Of a stretch of 12,086 nucleotides of DNA, positions 5,582 to 12,086 are shown in pieces. The notes beneath the pieces are model-generated. The model worked only from the letters and a program-made list of their open reading frames with translations, made no database searches and had not been told where the DNA came from. Location of the stretch: NCBI GenBank assembly GCA_003503535.1, contig DOCI01000096.1, forward strand, positions 1-12,086, read 5' to 3'. This DNA comes from Planctomycetaceae bacterium (GTDB lineage Bacteria; Planctomycetota; Planctomycetia; Planctomycetales; Planctomycetaceae). The position numbers and the translations under genes were made by a program. The first letter of the stretch is position 1. The number at the start of each line of letters is the position of its first letter.

Positions 5582-7300
5582 ATGACGGCAGAATCTTCAA
5601 CACCTCATTCTCGCTGGGGCCACCTGTTTGGTTCGAACTGGTCGGGAGGCGTCGTTATCGGATTACTGGCCGGATTGATTGTCATCCTGACCATCGATCC
5701 CGGCGGAAGTTATCCTCGTTTAGCCGAGGGGCCGGGGATTACGATTGATGAATCGTTCAATGTCCAGCAAGGGATTCTGCTGGTTGAAGTCTTTCGTCAG
5801 TACGGGCTGTTCATGTTCGATCCGACGAATGCTCAGGACATTTACGGCGATCCCGCAAAAATCCCGTACCTGCCCGATCACCCGCCGCTCGGTCGCTGGA
5901 TTCTCGGAATCACACATCACCTCTGGTGGAATCTGTTTCCTCCCACAGATCCCGGCTCCATTGATGTCACTGCTGCTGCCAGGGTCGGTTCTGCGTGTCT
6001 GTTTACGCTAACCGTCTTTCTCGTCGGAGCGACTGCGGGAACATGGTTTGGACCATCTGCAGGATGGATTGCTGCGCTCGCATTGCTACTGATGCCTCGG
6101 GTCTTCGCACATGCGCATCTGGCTTCGCTGGAATCGAGTGTGAATCTGTTTGTGACTCTCGCCGTCTTATGTACCGCGAATAGCTGGTCGAAATATTTTC
6201 ATGCGAACCCGAAAGTCATTACCGAGGAGAATCTACGCAAGTGGACCTGGAAATCCGGCTTGATTCCGGGGCTCTACCTCGGGCTAGCGATGCTGACCAA
6301 GATTCAGGGCTTTCTCATCATTCCCTGCATCATCGGCTGGGCACTCTGGTATGGACGTAGACGGTCAATTCCATCACTGTTGAGTTGGGGAATCATGGCA
6401 AATCTCGTCTTCTTTCTCGGCTGGCCCTGGCTATGGCTCGATCCTCTGGGGAACCTCAGCGAATTTCTCGGCAGCGCCACCGAACGAGTGCATCTGAATG
6501 TCTGGTATCTGGGGCAGGTTTTTCGGGATACCGAAGTCCCCTGGCATTATCCCTGGGTCATCTTTCTGGTGACTGTGCCCGTCGGATTTCATCTGCTGGG
6601 AGGTGTGGGGTTCATTGAATTTCTCCGCGAACGAGGTTCCGATGCACGATTGGCTCTGGTTCTGATTTGCCTGACCTTTCCATTACTGCTTTTTTCAACC
6701 TCAACAGCCGTGTATGATGGCAGTCGCTTATTTCTGATGGCTTATCCTCTGTGGGCCGTTTTCATTGGACGTGGCGGCCAACTCGTCTGGCAGTGGATGC
6801 GAGATCGATTTTCATTTCAACGAACAGCAATCATTGCCGCACTACTTTTGATATTACAGACTATCGGGATCATCAGCACACACCCCAATCAATTGAGTTA
6901 CTACAACCTGCTGGCTGGTGGCACTGCCCATGCCAGATATCTTGGCTTTGAAGCGACCTATTGGCAGGACAGTCTCACACGCTCGTTCTGGAAAGACTGT
7001 GCAGAAAATATCCCTGACGGAGCCACCATTCATGTAATGCCCGTCCTGCATCAGTTCCAATTGGATGATCTCAGAAAACAGATACCAATCATCCGCAAAA
7101 AACAATGGACTTTAAAACCGTGGTCAGCAGACGAAACCGAAACCAATCCCGAATACCTCATCGTCTTTTCCCGCTATTCAGATATTCCCGCAGAATTTCG
7201 GGATCACTCTCGGGAAGCCGTTATTTCAATTGACGTCGGGGGATTGGGGTTCTTCAAAGGCACCCGAATCGCGGCATTGTATAAAGGCGTTAGGCGTTAG
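5582..7300 (+). CDS. GT-C glycosyltransferase, ArnT/PMT-like (GT39/GT83 type)
   Basis: A multi-pass inner-membrane protein of 572 residues that resembles dolichyl- or undecaprenyl-phosphate-sugar transferases (PMT_2 type). TM1 is near 22-38. The first outer loop carries the catalytic-type acidic pair in TIDESFN (Asp56-Glu57) and then DHPPLGRW at 99-106, both hallmarks of the family. About ten more hydrophobic helices follow, then a small C-terminal soluble part with HVMPVLHQFQLDDL. It would transfer a sugar from a lipid carrier to lipid or protein on the outer face; acceptor and donor are unknown. There is no Shine-Dalgarno sequence, and a TAGAAT at 5564-5569 would place a start only a few bases before the ATG, so a nearly leaderless message is possible. 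The last residues (GVRR) are encoded by an intergenic repeat, so the natural C-terminus may have been replaced. Confidence 0.88.
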   Translation: MTAESSTPHSRWGHLFGSNWSGGVVIGLLAGLIVILTIDPGGSYPRLAEGPGITIDESFNVQQGILLVEVFRQYGLFMFDPTNAQDIYGDPAKIPYLPDHPPLGRWILGITHHLWWNLFPPTDPGSIDVTAAARVGSACLFTLTVFLVGATAGTWFGPSAGWIAALALLLMPRVFAHAHLASLESSVNLFVTLAVLCTANSWSKYFHANPKVITEENLRKWTWKSGLIPGLYLGLAMLTKIQGFLIIPCIIGWALWYGRRRSIPSLLSWGIMANLVFFLGWPWLWLDPLGNLSEFLGSATERVHLNVWYLGQVFRDTEVPWHYPWVIFLVTVPVGFHLLGGVGFIEFLRERGSDARLALVLICLTFPLLLFSTSTAVYDGSRLFLMAYPLWAVFIGRGGQLVWQWMRDRFSFQRTAIIAALLLILQTIGIISTHPNQLSYYNLLAGGTAHARYLGFEATYWQDSLTRSFWKDCAENIPDGATIHVMPVLHQFQLDDLRKQIPIIRKKQWTLKPWSADETETNPEYLIVFSRYSDIPAEFRDHSREAVISIDVGGLGFFKGTRIAALYKGVRR

Positions 7301-7480
7301 GGTATGGGCGTTAGGTTTCAGTATTCGGGTTTCGATTGCTGGAATGGCCAGTGGCCAGTGGCTAGTGATGAATGGCCTGGGAGGTGAGATGTATCCTCTG
7401 GGCACTCGACACTGGGCTTTCTATACTCTCAACCTCTGATCACTAATCTCTAACCCAATCCCTCAACTCTAAACCCTTAA
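7286..7480. repeat. Low-complexity insert with telomere-like and heptamer repeats
   Basis: GGCGTTAGG occurs three times at 7286-7294, 7293-7301 and 7307-7315; the first two overlap the end of the upstream gene, whose stop codon lies inside the second copy. TGGCCAG is repeated in tandem at 7345-7351 and 7352-7358, with a variant TGGCTAG at 7359-7365. The right half is pyrimidine-rich and carries the complementary motifs CTAACCC (7450-7456) and CTAAACCC (7469-7476). TAGTGAT (7363-7369) also has its inverse ATCACTA at 7439-7445. The left half is G-rich and the right half C-rich, giving a loose inverted organisation. No gene is seen in it. Confidence 0.6.
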
Positions 7481-7499
7481 CATTCAACCAGACAATACC

Positions 7500-7985
7500 A
7501 TGAACGACTTCACACATTTCGACGAGACCGGAGCCAGTCGCATGGTCGATGTGACTGCAAAAGCAGTGACGCAGCGTTTGGCGCGGGCGGAGGGTTATGT
7601 GCAAATGCAGCCGGCGACATTACAGCGAATTCTTGAGCAGGGATTCGGCAAAGGCAATGTCTTTGAAGTAGCCCGGCTCGCGGGGATCATGGCGACCAAA
7701 AGAACGGCTGATCTTATTCCGCTCTGTCACACATTACCACTCGAGTCCACATCAGTAGACATACAGGCAATCGAGCCGGATCGTGTTCGGATTGAAGCCT
7801 GCGTTTCAGTGACTGCCAAAACGGGCGTGGAAATGGAGGCACTCACTGCGGTGACAGTGGCTGCGTTAACCATCTACGATATGTGCAAATCCGTCGATCG
7901 GGAAATGACGATCAGTCAGGTCCAACTGATCGAAAAACAGGGAGGTCGCAGTGGGCACTTTTTGAAAGAAAAGACTCCGGGGTGA
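7500..7985 (+). CDS. moaC: Cyclic pyranopterin monophosphate synthase MoaC
   Basis: Catalyses, with the radical SAM enzyme MoaA, the conversion of GTP to cyclic pyranopterin monophosphate, the first step of molybdenum cofactor synthesis, in the cytoplasm. The 161-residue protein is of normal length and shows the family signatures: MVDVTAK (15-21), [19 protein letters not shown] (51-69), [11 protein letters not shown] (71-81), [25 protein letters not shown] (106-130). Lys51, Asp127 and Lys130 correspond to the active-site residues Lys51, Asp128 and Lys131 of the E. coli enzyme. ATG 7500 has no Shine-Dalgarno sequence. No other moa gene is in the window, so the pathway is split on this chromosome. 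It lies beyond the low-complexity insert and is convergent with csrA. Confidence 0.97.
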   Translation: MNDFTHFDETGASRMVDVTAKAVTQRLARAEGYVQMQPATLQRILEQGFGKGNVFEVARLAGIMATKRTADLIPLCHTLPLESTSVDIQAIEPDRVRIEACVSVTAKTGVEMEALTAVTVAALTIYDMCKSVDREMTISQVQLIEKQGGRSGHFLKEKTPG

Positions 7986-8072
7986 AGTCTCAAAGCATTC
8001 TGCTTGACCATTGGCAGTCGCATGGACGACTGTTATTGAAGTTCGCTTTGCTTACTTCTGCAGAACGCGTTT

Positions 8073-8103
8073 AAAGAATGTAACTTTGGGGACCTCATTC
8101 TTT
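8073..8103. repeat. Inverted repeat between convergent moaC and csrA
   Basis: AAAGAATG (8073-8080) and CATTCTTT (8096-8103) form a perfect eight-base stem around a 15-base loop, extendable by two or three pairs with one mismatch. It lies between two converging genes, where a two-way terminator would be expected, but there is no T run on either side, so that role is uncertain. Confidence 0.35.
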
Positions 8104-8150
8104 GAAATCCACTAAAGATGATCCTGCAGATCTCTTTCAATTCGCAATTC

Positions 8151-8351
8151 TTATACGTCTGTCGTCGATCCCTCTTCGGTCTCACACTCTTTACGTTTGA
8201 TCGCTTCGTAAACTTCCTGGCGATGGATGCTCACATTTTTTGGAGCTTCGATGCCAAGTCGGACTTTGTCGCCCTGAATGGAGATCACCATCAGAGAGAT
8301 ATTGTCGCCGATGATAATTTTCTCGTCCTGTTTTCTACTGAGTACCAGCAT
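8151..8351 (-). CDS. csrA: Carbon storage regulator CsrA
   Basis: A small dimeric RNA-binding protein that binds GGA motifs near ribosome sites and represses or stabilises messages. The 66-residue protein begins [20 protein letters not shown] and contains [21 protein letters not shown] (28-47 region). Leu4 and Arg44, the RNA-contacting residues of the family, are present. The tail (54-66) is acidic and variable. The start is ATG 8351, set by family alignment and by GGGGA (minus strand, 8362-8358) six bases upstream; the open frame extends to 8477 but the extra 42 residues are not CsrA-like. The GGA in its own ribosome site would permit self-repression, a common feature of csrA, but this is inference. 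No fliW or flagellar gene is nearby. Confidence 0.96.
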   Translation of the reverse strand: MLVLSRKQDEKIIIGDNISLMVISIQGDKVRLGIEAPKNVSIHRQEVYEAIKRKECETEEGSTTDV

Positions 8352-8712
8352 TTCACATCCCCGAAATGCACCGACGATTACGTCGGCCATCCTTTTAAAT
8401 AACGGTCCATTGTTTCCTGACAGATCCACTCTCCAGAGATGAGACCTGCAGCCAATTCGGGCAGCGGGTTCATTCACCCGTCCGTCCGCTGACTCTTATG
8501 CTTAAACATAAACCGCATGACGACCAAATTGTTGAGGAATCTTTTACAGAAATGCTCAGAGGCTCGATTCCTGTCCACCTGTAGCGAATCTACCCGTTAA
8601 TCCATCAACGCCAGTGCCCACCGGAAAGGTCACTGCAAACCCCCAAATTCAACATTTCCATTCGCATAGACTCCACAACATCTCCCCAACACCTTGCCAG
8701 CTAAGGAGATAC

Positions 8713-8737
8713 GTTACCAAAAGGCGGGAGCGGTAAC
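8713..8737. promoter_or_regulatory. Inverted repeat GTTACC-N13-GGTAAC, possible operator
   Basis: A perfect six-base inverted repeat (8713-8718 and 8732-8737) with a 13-base spacer, placed about 170 bases before hpnH. The half-site spacing is near two helical turns, which suits a dimeric regulator, but no regulator is known for it. Confidence 0.3.
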
Positions 8738-8741
8738 TCAA

Positions 8742-8796
8742 AATGGAATTCGTAGTTCTACTTACGTGTAAATTTCATTCTTGATAGAATTCCATT
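8742..8796. promoter_or_regulatory. Ten-base perfect inverted repeat upstream of hpnH
   Basis: AATGGAATTC (8742-8751) and GAATTCCATT (8787-8796) are exact inverse copies with a 35-base spacer; the right arm directly follows the best -35-like hexamer, TTGATA at 8781-8786. It could be an operator pair or a long-loop RNA hairpin in the leader. The role is inferred from position only. Confidence 0.35.
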
Positions 8797-8908
8797 AACT
8801 TCATACGAAATTTCATAAGACAGAGTTTGAAAATTCGCGTTCAGGGTTGAATGATTCGCATCTCACGAATTAAAGATCTTGCTCGCCAGCCCCAGCAAGG
8901 ATGTGATG

Positions 8909-10051
8909 ATGGGTGTTCCAGTTTCCCAGATGTGGACGGTTTCCCGCTATGTGCTCACGCAACGATTGCTTGGTTCCAAGCGGTATCCACTGGTGTTGAT
9001 GCTCGAACCTTTGTTTCGCTGCAATCTCGCCTGTGCCGGTTGTGGCAAAATTCAGCATCCGGTCGATGTCCTGCGTAAAGAACTGACGCCCGAACAATGT
9101 TTTGCAGCTGTGGACGAATGCGGGGCTCCCATCGTTTCCATCCCCGGCGGCGAACCGCTGCTGCATTCTCGAATCGATGAAATTGTTAAGGGACTGATCG
9201 AGCGAAAAAAGTACATCTACCTCTGCACGAACGGATTGCTGCTCGATAAGCATCTGCACAAATTCGAGCCGAGTCCTTTTCTCTCATTTTCTGTGCATAT
9301 CGATGGGGTTGGCGATGTTCACGATCAGGCCGTCTGCCGAAAAGGAGTTTATGAGACGGCTATTCAGGGAATTAAAGCCGCTCTCAAAGCTGGCTTTCGC
9401 GTCACGACAAACAGCACCTTCTTTCGCAATGCCGATCCTGCTCATGTTCAGGAGATGTTCCACGAACTAACTGAACTCGGCGTCGAAGGTATGATGGTTT
9501 CCCCCGGCTACGAATACGAGAAAGCTCCCGACCAGAACAACTTCCTGCCCCGCGAACAAACGGTCTCCCTCTTTAAGCAGGTCTTTTCCAAAGCAGGCAA
9601 AGCATGGCGGTTCAATCAAAGCCCACTCTTCCTCGAATTCCTGAAAGGCCGTTGGGAACTCGAATGCACGCCTTGGGGAAATCCCTTATACAACCTGTTC
9701 GGCTGGCAGAAACCCTGCTACCTGGTCGACGAAGGTCACGTCAGCAGTTTTCAGGAATTGATGGACCTGACCGAGTGGTCAAAGTACGGACGTACCAGCG
9801 GCAACCCCAAATGCACAAACTGCATGGTCCACTCGGGATACGAAGCGACAGCCGTTCAGCAAACATTTACAACATGGCGAGGCTTCTGGAAAACTGCAAA
9901 ATTGACACTTTTGGGTCCAAAGTCCACGTCTGCTCCATTCCCAAAGCCAGTAGCATCCACCAAAATCTCGAGCCAACCTGCCTCTTTTCCAAACGCACCA
10001 TCGGAACTCGTCCCGCTGCAAGTCCCCGAAAACATGACGGAATCAACATAA
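8909..10051 (+). CDS. hpnH: Adenosyl-hopene transferase HpnH (radical SAM)
   Basis: HpnH joins the 5'-deoxyadenosyl radical from S-adenosylmethionine to diploptene, giving adenosylhopane, the first step toward C35 side-chain hopanoids in the membrane. On the 380-residue protein from ATG 8909, the iron-sulfur motif CNLACAGC (Cys38, 42, 45) is followed by GKIQHP, and the SAM-binding GGEP is at 80-83. The C-terminal half has PCYLVDEGH (Cys270) and KCTNCMVHSGYEATAV (Cys302, 305), typical of HpnH. The start fits the family N-terminus (M-x-VPxSQMWTV) and AAGG (8897-8900) eight bases upstream; ATG 8906 is equally possible, and TTG 8879 would add ten residues. The last 35 residues are a proline- and serine-rich tail. 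Other hopanoid genes (shc, hpnG) are not in view. Confidence 0.95.
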   Translation: MGVPVSQMWTVSRYVLTQRLLGSKRYPLVLMLEPLFRCNLACAGCGKIQHPVDVLRKELTPEQCFAAVDECGAPIVSIPGGEPLLHSRIDEIVKGLIERKKYIYLCTNGLLLDKHLHKFEPSPFLSFSVHIDGVGDVHDQAVCRKGVYETAIQGIKAALKAGFRVTTNSTFFRNADPAHVQEMFHELTELGVEGMMVSPGYEYEKAPDQNNFLPREQTVSLFKQVFSKAGKAWRFNQSPLFLEFLKGRWELECTPWGNPLYNLFGWQKPCYLVDEGHVSSFQELMDLTEWSKYGRTSGNPKCTNCMVHSGYEATAVQQTFTTWRGFWKTAKLTLLGPKSTSAPFPKPVASTKISSQPASFPNAPSELVPLQVPENMTEST

Positions 10052-10074
10052 ATCTGTATGAATCGATACAGATT
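10051..10074. repeat. Perfect hairpin at the hpnH stop codon
   Basis: AATCTGTAT (10051-10059) and ATACAGATT (10066-10074) form a nine-base perfect stem around GAATCG, beginning at the last base of the hpnH stop codon. No T run follows, so it is not a standard intrinsic terminator; it could protect the 3' end, attenuate read-through into the cytochrome gene, or be a protein-binding palindrome. Confidence 0.5.
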
Positions 10075-10170
10075 GCAGGCACTTACTTCCGATAATTCCT
10101 GATGTAGCAGTTGTAGGATCTCTTGACGGATCGCCCGCTGCAAACTTTTCTTAAGCAGGAATTCGTGATT

Positions 10171-10668
10171 ATGATTCGCCACTTCCCATTAATTGTGACT
10201 GGATTGTTCGTCGTGGCGGGAGCTTCCTTTGCGGCTGAAAAACTCCGCATGACGGCTGCTGAACTCGAAGATCATCAATCATCCATGATGCTGGCAAAAC
10301 TGGCCAGTTCCCAGAAAATTACCAATGGCCTCGTGACGAAAGACTTCGAGGAAATTTCACAGGGAGCAAAGGAACTCGTAAGCATCTGCATGGCAACGGA
10401 ATGGGCCGCTCATAAAGATCAAATTTATGCCCACCATCGGATTGAGATGCAGAAACAGGCCGAAAAACTCGAACAGATGGCCCGTCATAAAAATCTCGAA
10501 GGGGCGGCTTTTGTCTACATGAACTCCCTGACAACCTGTATCAATTGTCATGAATACTGCCGGGATGTCCTCAGAATTGCCGACGACCCGGAACAATCCC
10601 GAGTCGTTCCCATTCCGACCAGTGATCCAGAAGCCCTTCTGCCAGACTCTGCCCCCCTTATCAGATAA
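10171..10668 (+). CDS. Secreted cytochrome c'-like monoheme protein
   Basis: A periplasmic heme protein of 165 residues. The N-terminus is a signal peptide (MIRHFPLIVTGLFVVAGASF, cleavage near Ala21-Ala22). The mature part is strongly helical, with predicted helices near 28-50, 56-80 and 85-108. A single heme-c binding motif CINCH lies at 123-127, close to the end of the helical bundle. A four-helix bundle with one CxxCH near the C-terminus is the plan of class II cytochromes (c', c556), which carry electrons or bind small gases. A proline-rich tail of about 20 residues follows. ATG 10171 is chosen because it starts the signal peptide and has AGGA (10157-10160) ten bases upstream; the open frame extends back to 10123. 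Redox partner unknown. It lies 119 bases beyond hpnH, perhaps co-transcribed. Confidence 0.85.
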   Translation: MIRHFPLIVTGLFVVAGASFAAEKLRMTAAELEDHQSSMMLAKLASSQKITNGLVTKDFEEISQGAKELVSICMATEWAAHKDQIYAHHRIEMQKQAEKLEQMARHKNLEGAAFVYMNSLTTCINCHEYCRDVLRIADDPEQSRVVPIPTSDPEALLPDSAPLIR

Positions 10669-10673
10669 TTGCC

Positions 10674-10766
10674 CTAAAAATCAACCGGTTCTCCATCGGC
10701 ATACTGAACCAGCCGACGAAAAGTTTCCGGATCGATTGCAGCCGCGAGCGTTACCTGACATTTCAC
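10674..10766 (-). CDS. Possible 30-residue small protein downstream of leuS
   Basis: A short minus-strand frame beginning at GTG 10766, ten bases after the leuS stop codon, and ending in TAG at 10674-10676. The product would contain AAAIDPETFRRLVQYADGEP, which has the amphipathic, charged composition of a real protein rather than of random sequence. The start is weak: GTG, with AAGGG about 15 bases upstream at the leuS end. It might instead be the remnant of a longer protein that lost its N-terminus, or a chance frame. I know no family for it. Confidence 0.3.
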   Translation of the reverse strand: MKCQVTLAAAIDPETFRRLVQYADGEPVDF

Positions 10767-10776
10767 CCATTTATCA

Positions 10777-12086
10777 TTAGCCCTTCACGACAAAGTTCAC
10801 CATTCGGCCGGGAACACAAATCGTTTTGACGATCTGCTTCCCTTCAAACATTTGAACGATCGTCTCATCCGCTTTGGCGGCGGCTTCCATCTCGTCTTTA
10901 CCAGCCTCGGCAGGCACTTTGACTTTCGCGCGCAATTTGCCGTTAATCTGCACGGGAATTTCGATTTCACTTTCGATCAGCTTGCTCTCATCGAACTTCG
11001 GCCAGTTTGAGTAAGTCAGCGATTCTGTTTGCCCCAACACTTCCCAAAGTTCCTCAGCGACATGCGGTGCGAACGGATTGAGCAGTTGCACGAACGGAAT
11101 CATTGCCGACTTCGGTCGCGGCTGTTGACTGCTGAATTCATTCGTGAATTCCATCATTCGACTGATCGCTGTGTTGAAGGATAATTTCTCGATATCCTCC
11201 GTCACCGCTTTGATCGTTTTGTGCAAAGTCCGCGTTTGTTCGTCGTTCAGTTCAACATCCTGAACGTCCGCGTGAAGAACCGTTGCGTCATCATTGCGTT
11301 CATCGACAATCATCCTCCAGACACGGCCAAGGAATCGATACACGCCTTCCACGCCCGACATATTCCAGGGCTTGGTTTGTTCGAGTGGTCCCATAAACAT
11401 TTCGTAAAGCCGCAGGGAATCGGCTCCGTAGTCGTTCACTATGTCATCGGGATTGATGACGTTGCCGCGGGACTTGGACATCTTGTGAGTTCGGGAATCG
11501 ATAACTATCGAAGCATCTGATTTGAGGATGAAATCGTTCCCTTTTTTAGCCGTCTCTTTTTCATCGATCAGCACCGCTTCGAGAACGACTCCAGATTCTT
11601 TCTCAACGAACTGGCCATCTTTCTCTTCAACATTGCGGCTAGATACCCATTTCCGTTGCAGATCCTCCGCGAAAGGTTCGTCCCGCTGATCACTGTATGC
11701 GCTCTCAGCTGCTACGCGATAAGCCGTGAACTCGGCTTCACCCAAAATCATGCCCTGATTCACCAGCTTGTGAAATGGCTCAGCCGAATGCAGATGCCCT
11801 AGGTCGAACAGTACTTTATGCCAGAAGCGGGAGTACAACAGATGCAGCACCGCATGCTCGGCTCCACCGATGTAGACATCGACCGGCAGCCAGTATTTTT
11901 CCTTCTCCGCATCGATGAATGCTTCATTGTTTTTCGGATCGCAGAACCGCAGATAATACCAGCAACTCCCCGCCCACTGCGGCATGCTGTTTGTTTCGCG
12001 TCGCAGTTTCGTGCCATCGTCCAATGTTCGATATAACCACTCTTCTGGAGCAGCGGAAAGGGGTGGCTCGGGTGTGCCCTTCGGCG
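10777..12086 (-). CDS. leuS: Leucyl-tRNA synthetase, C-terminal half (cut by window edge)
   Basis: Class I aminoacyl-tRNA synthetase that charges tRNA-Leu with leucine. The reading frame is open through the right edge, so only about the last 435 residues are visible of a protein usually near 850-950. Seen in order: the [20 protein letters not shown] segment, [20 protein letters not shown] of the catalytic core, an inserted leucine-specific region rich in Glu and Lys, the KMSKS signature (HKMSKSRGN, codons near 11484-11470), [21 protein letters not shown], the helical anticodon-binding domain, and the small C-terminal domain with [14 protein letters not shown] ending NFVVKG. A TTG at 12024 is an internal codon, not the start. 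All visible signatures are intact. Confidence 0.97.
   Translation of the reverse strand, partial: PKGTPEPPLSAAPEEWLYRTLDDGTKLRRETNSMPQWAGSCWYYLRFCDPKNNEAFIDAEKEKYWLPVDVYIGGAEHAVLHLLYSRFWHKVLFDLGHLHSAEPFHKLVNQGMILGEAEFTAYRVAAESAYSDQRDEPFAEDLQRKWVSSRNVEEKDGQFVEKESGVVLEAVLIDEKETAKKGNDFILKSDASIVIDSRTHKMSKSRGNVINPDDIVNDYGADSLRLYEMFMGPLEQTKPWNMSGVEGVYRFLGRVWRMIVDERNDDATVLHADVQDVELNDEQTRTLHKTIKAVTEDIEKLSFNTAISRMMEFTNEFSSQQPRPKSAMIPFVQLLNPFAPHVAEELWEVLGQTESLTYSNWPKFDESKLIESEIEIPVQINGKLRAKVKVPAEAGKDEMEAAAKADETIVQMFEGKQIVKTICVPGRMVNFVVKG

Larger units (their letters stand above)
8352..8908. other. Long gene-free region between divergent csrA and hpnH
   Basis: About 550 bases between two divergently read genes with no credible coding frame. 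It holds three inverted repeats toward the hpnH side: a bulged hairpin at 8612-8635 (CAGTG/CACTG outer, ACC/GGT inner), GTTACC/GGTAAC at 8713-8737 and AATGGAATTC/GAATTCCATT at 8742-8796. AAATTTCAT also occurs twice, at 8770-8778 and 8808-8816. Promoters for both genes must lie here, but I see none that fits the consensus well; TTGATA (8781-8786) with TACGAA after 17 bases is the best weak candidate for hpnH. Confidence 0.5.

Noticed and set aside
8352..8477. N-terminal extension of CsrA in the open frame
   Set aside because: CsrA proteins begin MLVLSR; the start at 8351 has its own GGGGA ribosome site and the extra residues do not match the family.
8703..8710. Perfect Shine-Dalgarno-like AAGGAGAT in the gap before hpnH
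   Set aside because: No ATG, GTG or TTG follows at usable distance with a frame of meaningful length; the nearest frames stop within about 15 codons.
9604..10182. Overlapping frames on both strands at the 3' end of hpnH
   Set aside because: They are shadows of the hpnH frame; none has a family resemblance or ribosome site.
1..12086. CRISPR array, tRNA or rRNA genes, prophage or intact insertion sequence
   Set aside because: No regularly spaced direct repeats, no cloverleaf-type sequence, and no transposase, integrase or phage structural gene was seen on either strand.

Overview
The window looks like ordinary chromosomal DNA of a planctomycete (order Planctomycetales, relatives of Gimesia or Rubinisphaera). 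The evidence is a 59-residue protein beginning MSGPIVRTG with a lysine-rich tail (a type I know only from planctomycetes), a large membrane protein with the NEPHY motif typical of the phylum, hpnH for hopanoid lipids, csrA, many genes without a Shine-Dalgarno sequence, and palindromic GTAGGACAGGC-type intergenic repeats. There is no phage, CRISPR array, tRNA, rRNA or intact insertion sequence. The placement rests on recognising families by eye.

Layout from left to right. The first 200 bases carry no gene but begin with a palindrome that resembles the chromosome-partition site parS. Two minus-strand genes follow, a voltage-gated-type potassium channel with a C-terminal zinc ribbon and, upstream of it, a CobW/G3E-type metallochaperone GTPase; they are 58 bases apart and probably form an operon. 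The gap upstream of the GTPase (about 2300-2785) holds two back-to-back promoters. One reads left into the GTPase. The other reads right into a compact unit of promoter, about 100 structured bases and a strong intrinsic terminator, which is a good candidate for an undescribed small RNA. A paired palindromic repeat follows it. Next is an unrecognised minus-strand protein of about 177 residues.

From 3591 to 7985 the genes run on the plus strand: the 59-residue lysine-rich protein, two large multi-pass membrane proteins of the GT-C glycosyltransferase type (one DUF6798-like, one ArnT/PMT-like), and moaC for molybdenum cofactor. A low-complexity insert with GTTAGG-like and TGGCCAG repeats lies between the second membrane protein and moaC and supplies the last codons of the membrane protein. 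csrA lies on the minus strand, convergent with moaC. A long gap with nested inverted repeats precedes hpnH (plus), which is followed by a secreted cytochrome c'-like protein (plus). The right edge is the C-terminal half of leuS on the minus strand, with a possible 30-residue open frame just downstream of it.

The genes do not form one pathway. Most are housekeeping or envelope functions: ion transport, metal delivery, glycan or lipid modification, hopanoid synthesis, cofactor synthesis, translation control and tRNA charging. The most interesting unexplained items are the small-RNA unit at 2383-2518 and the parS-like palindrome at the left edge.
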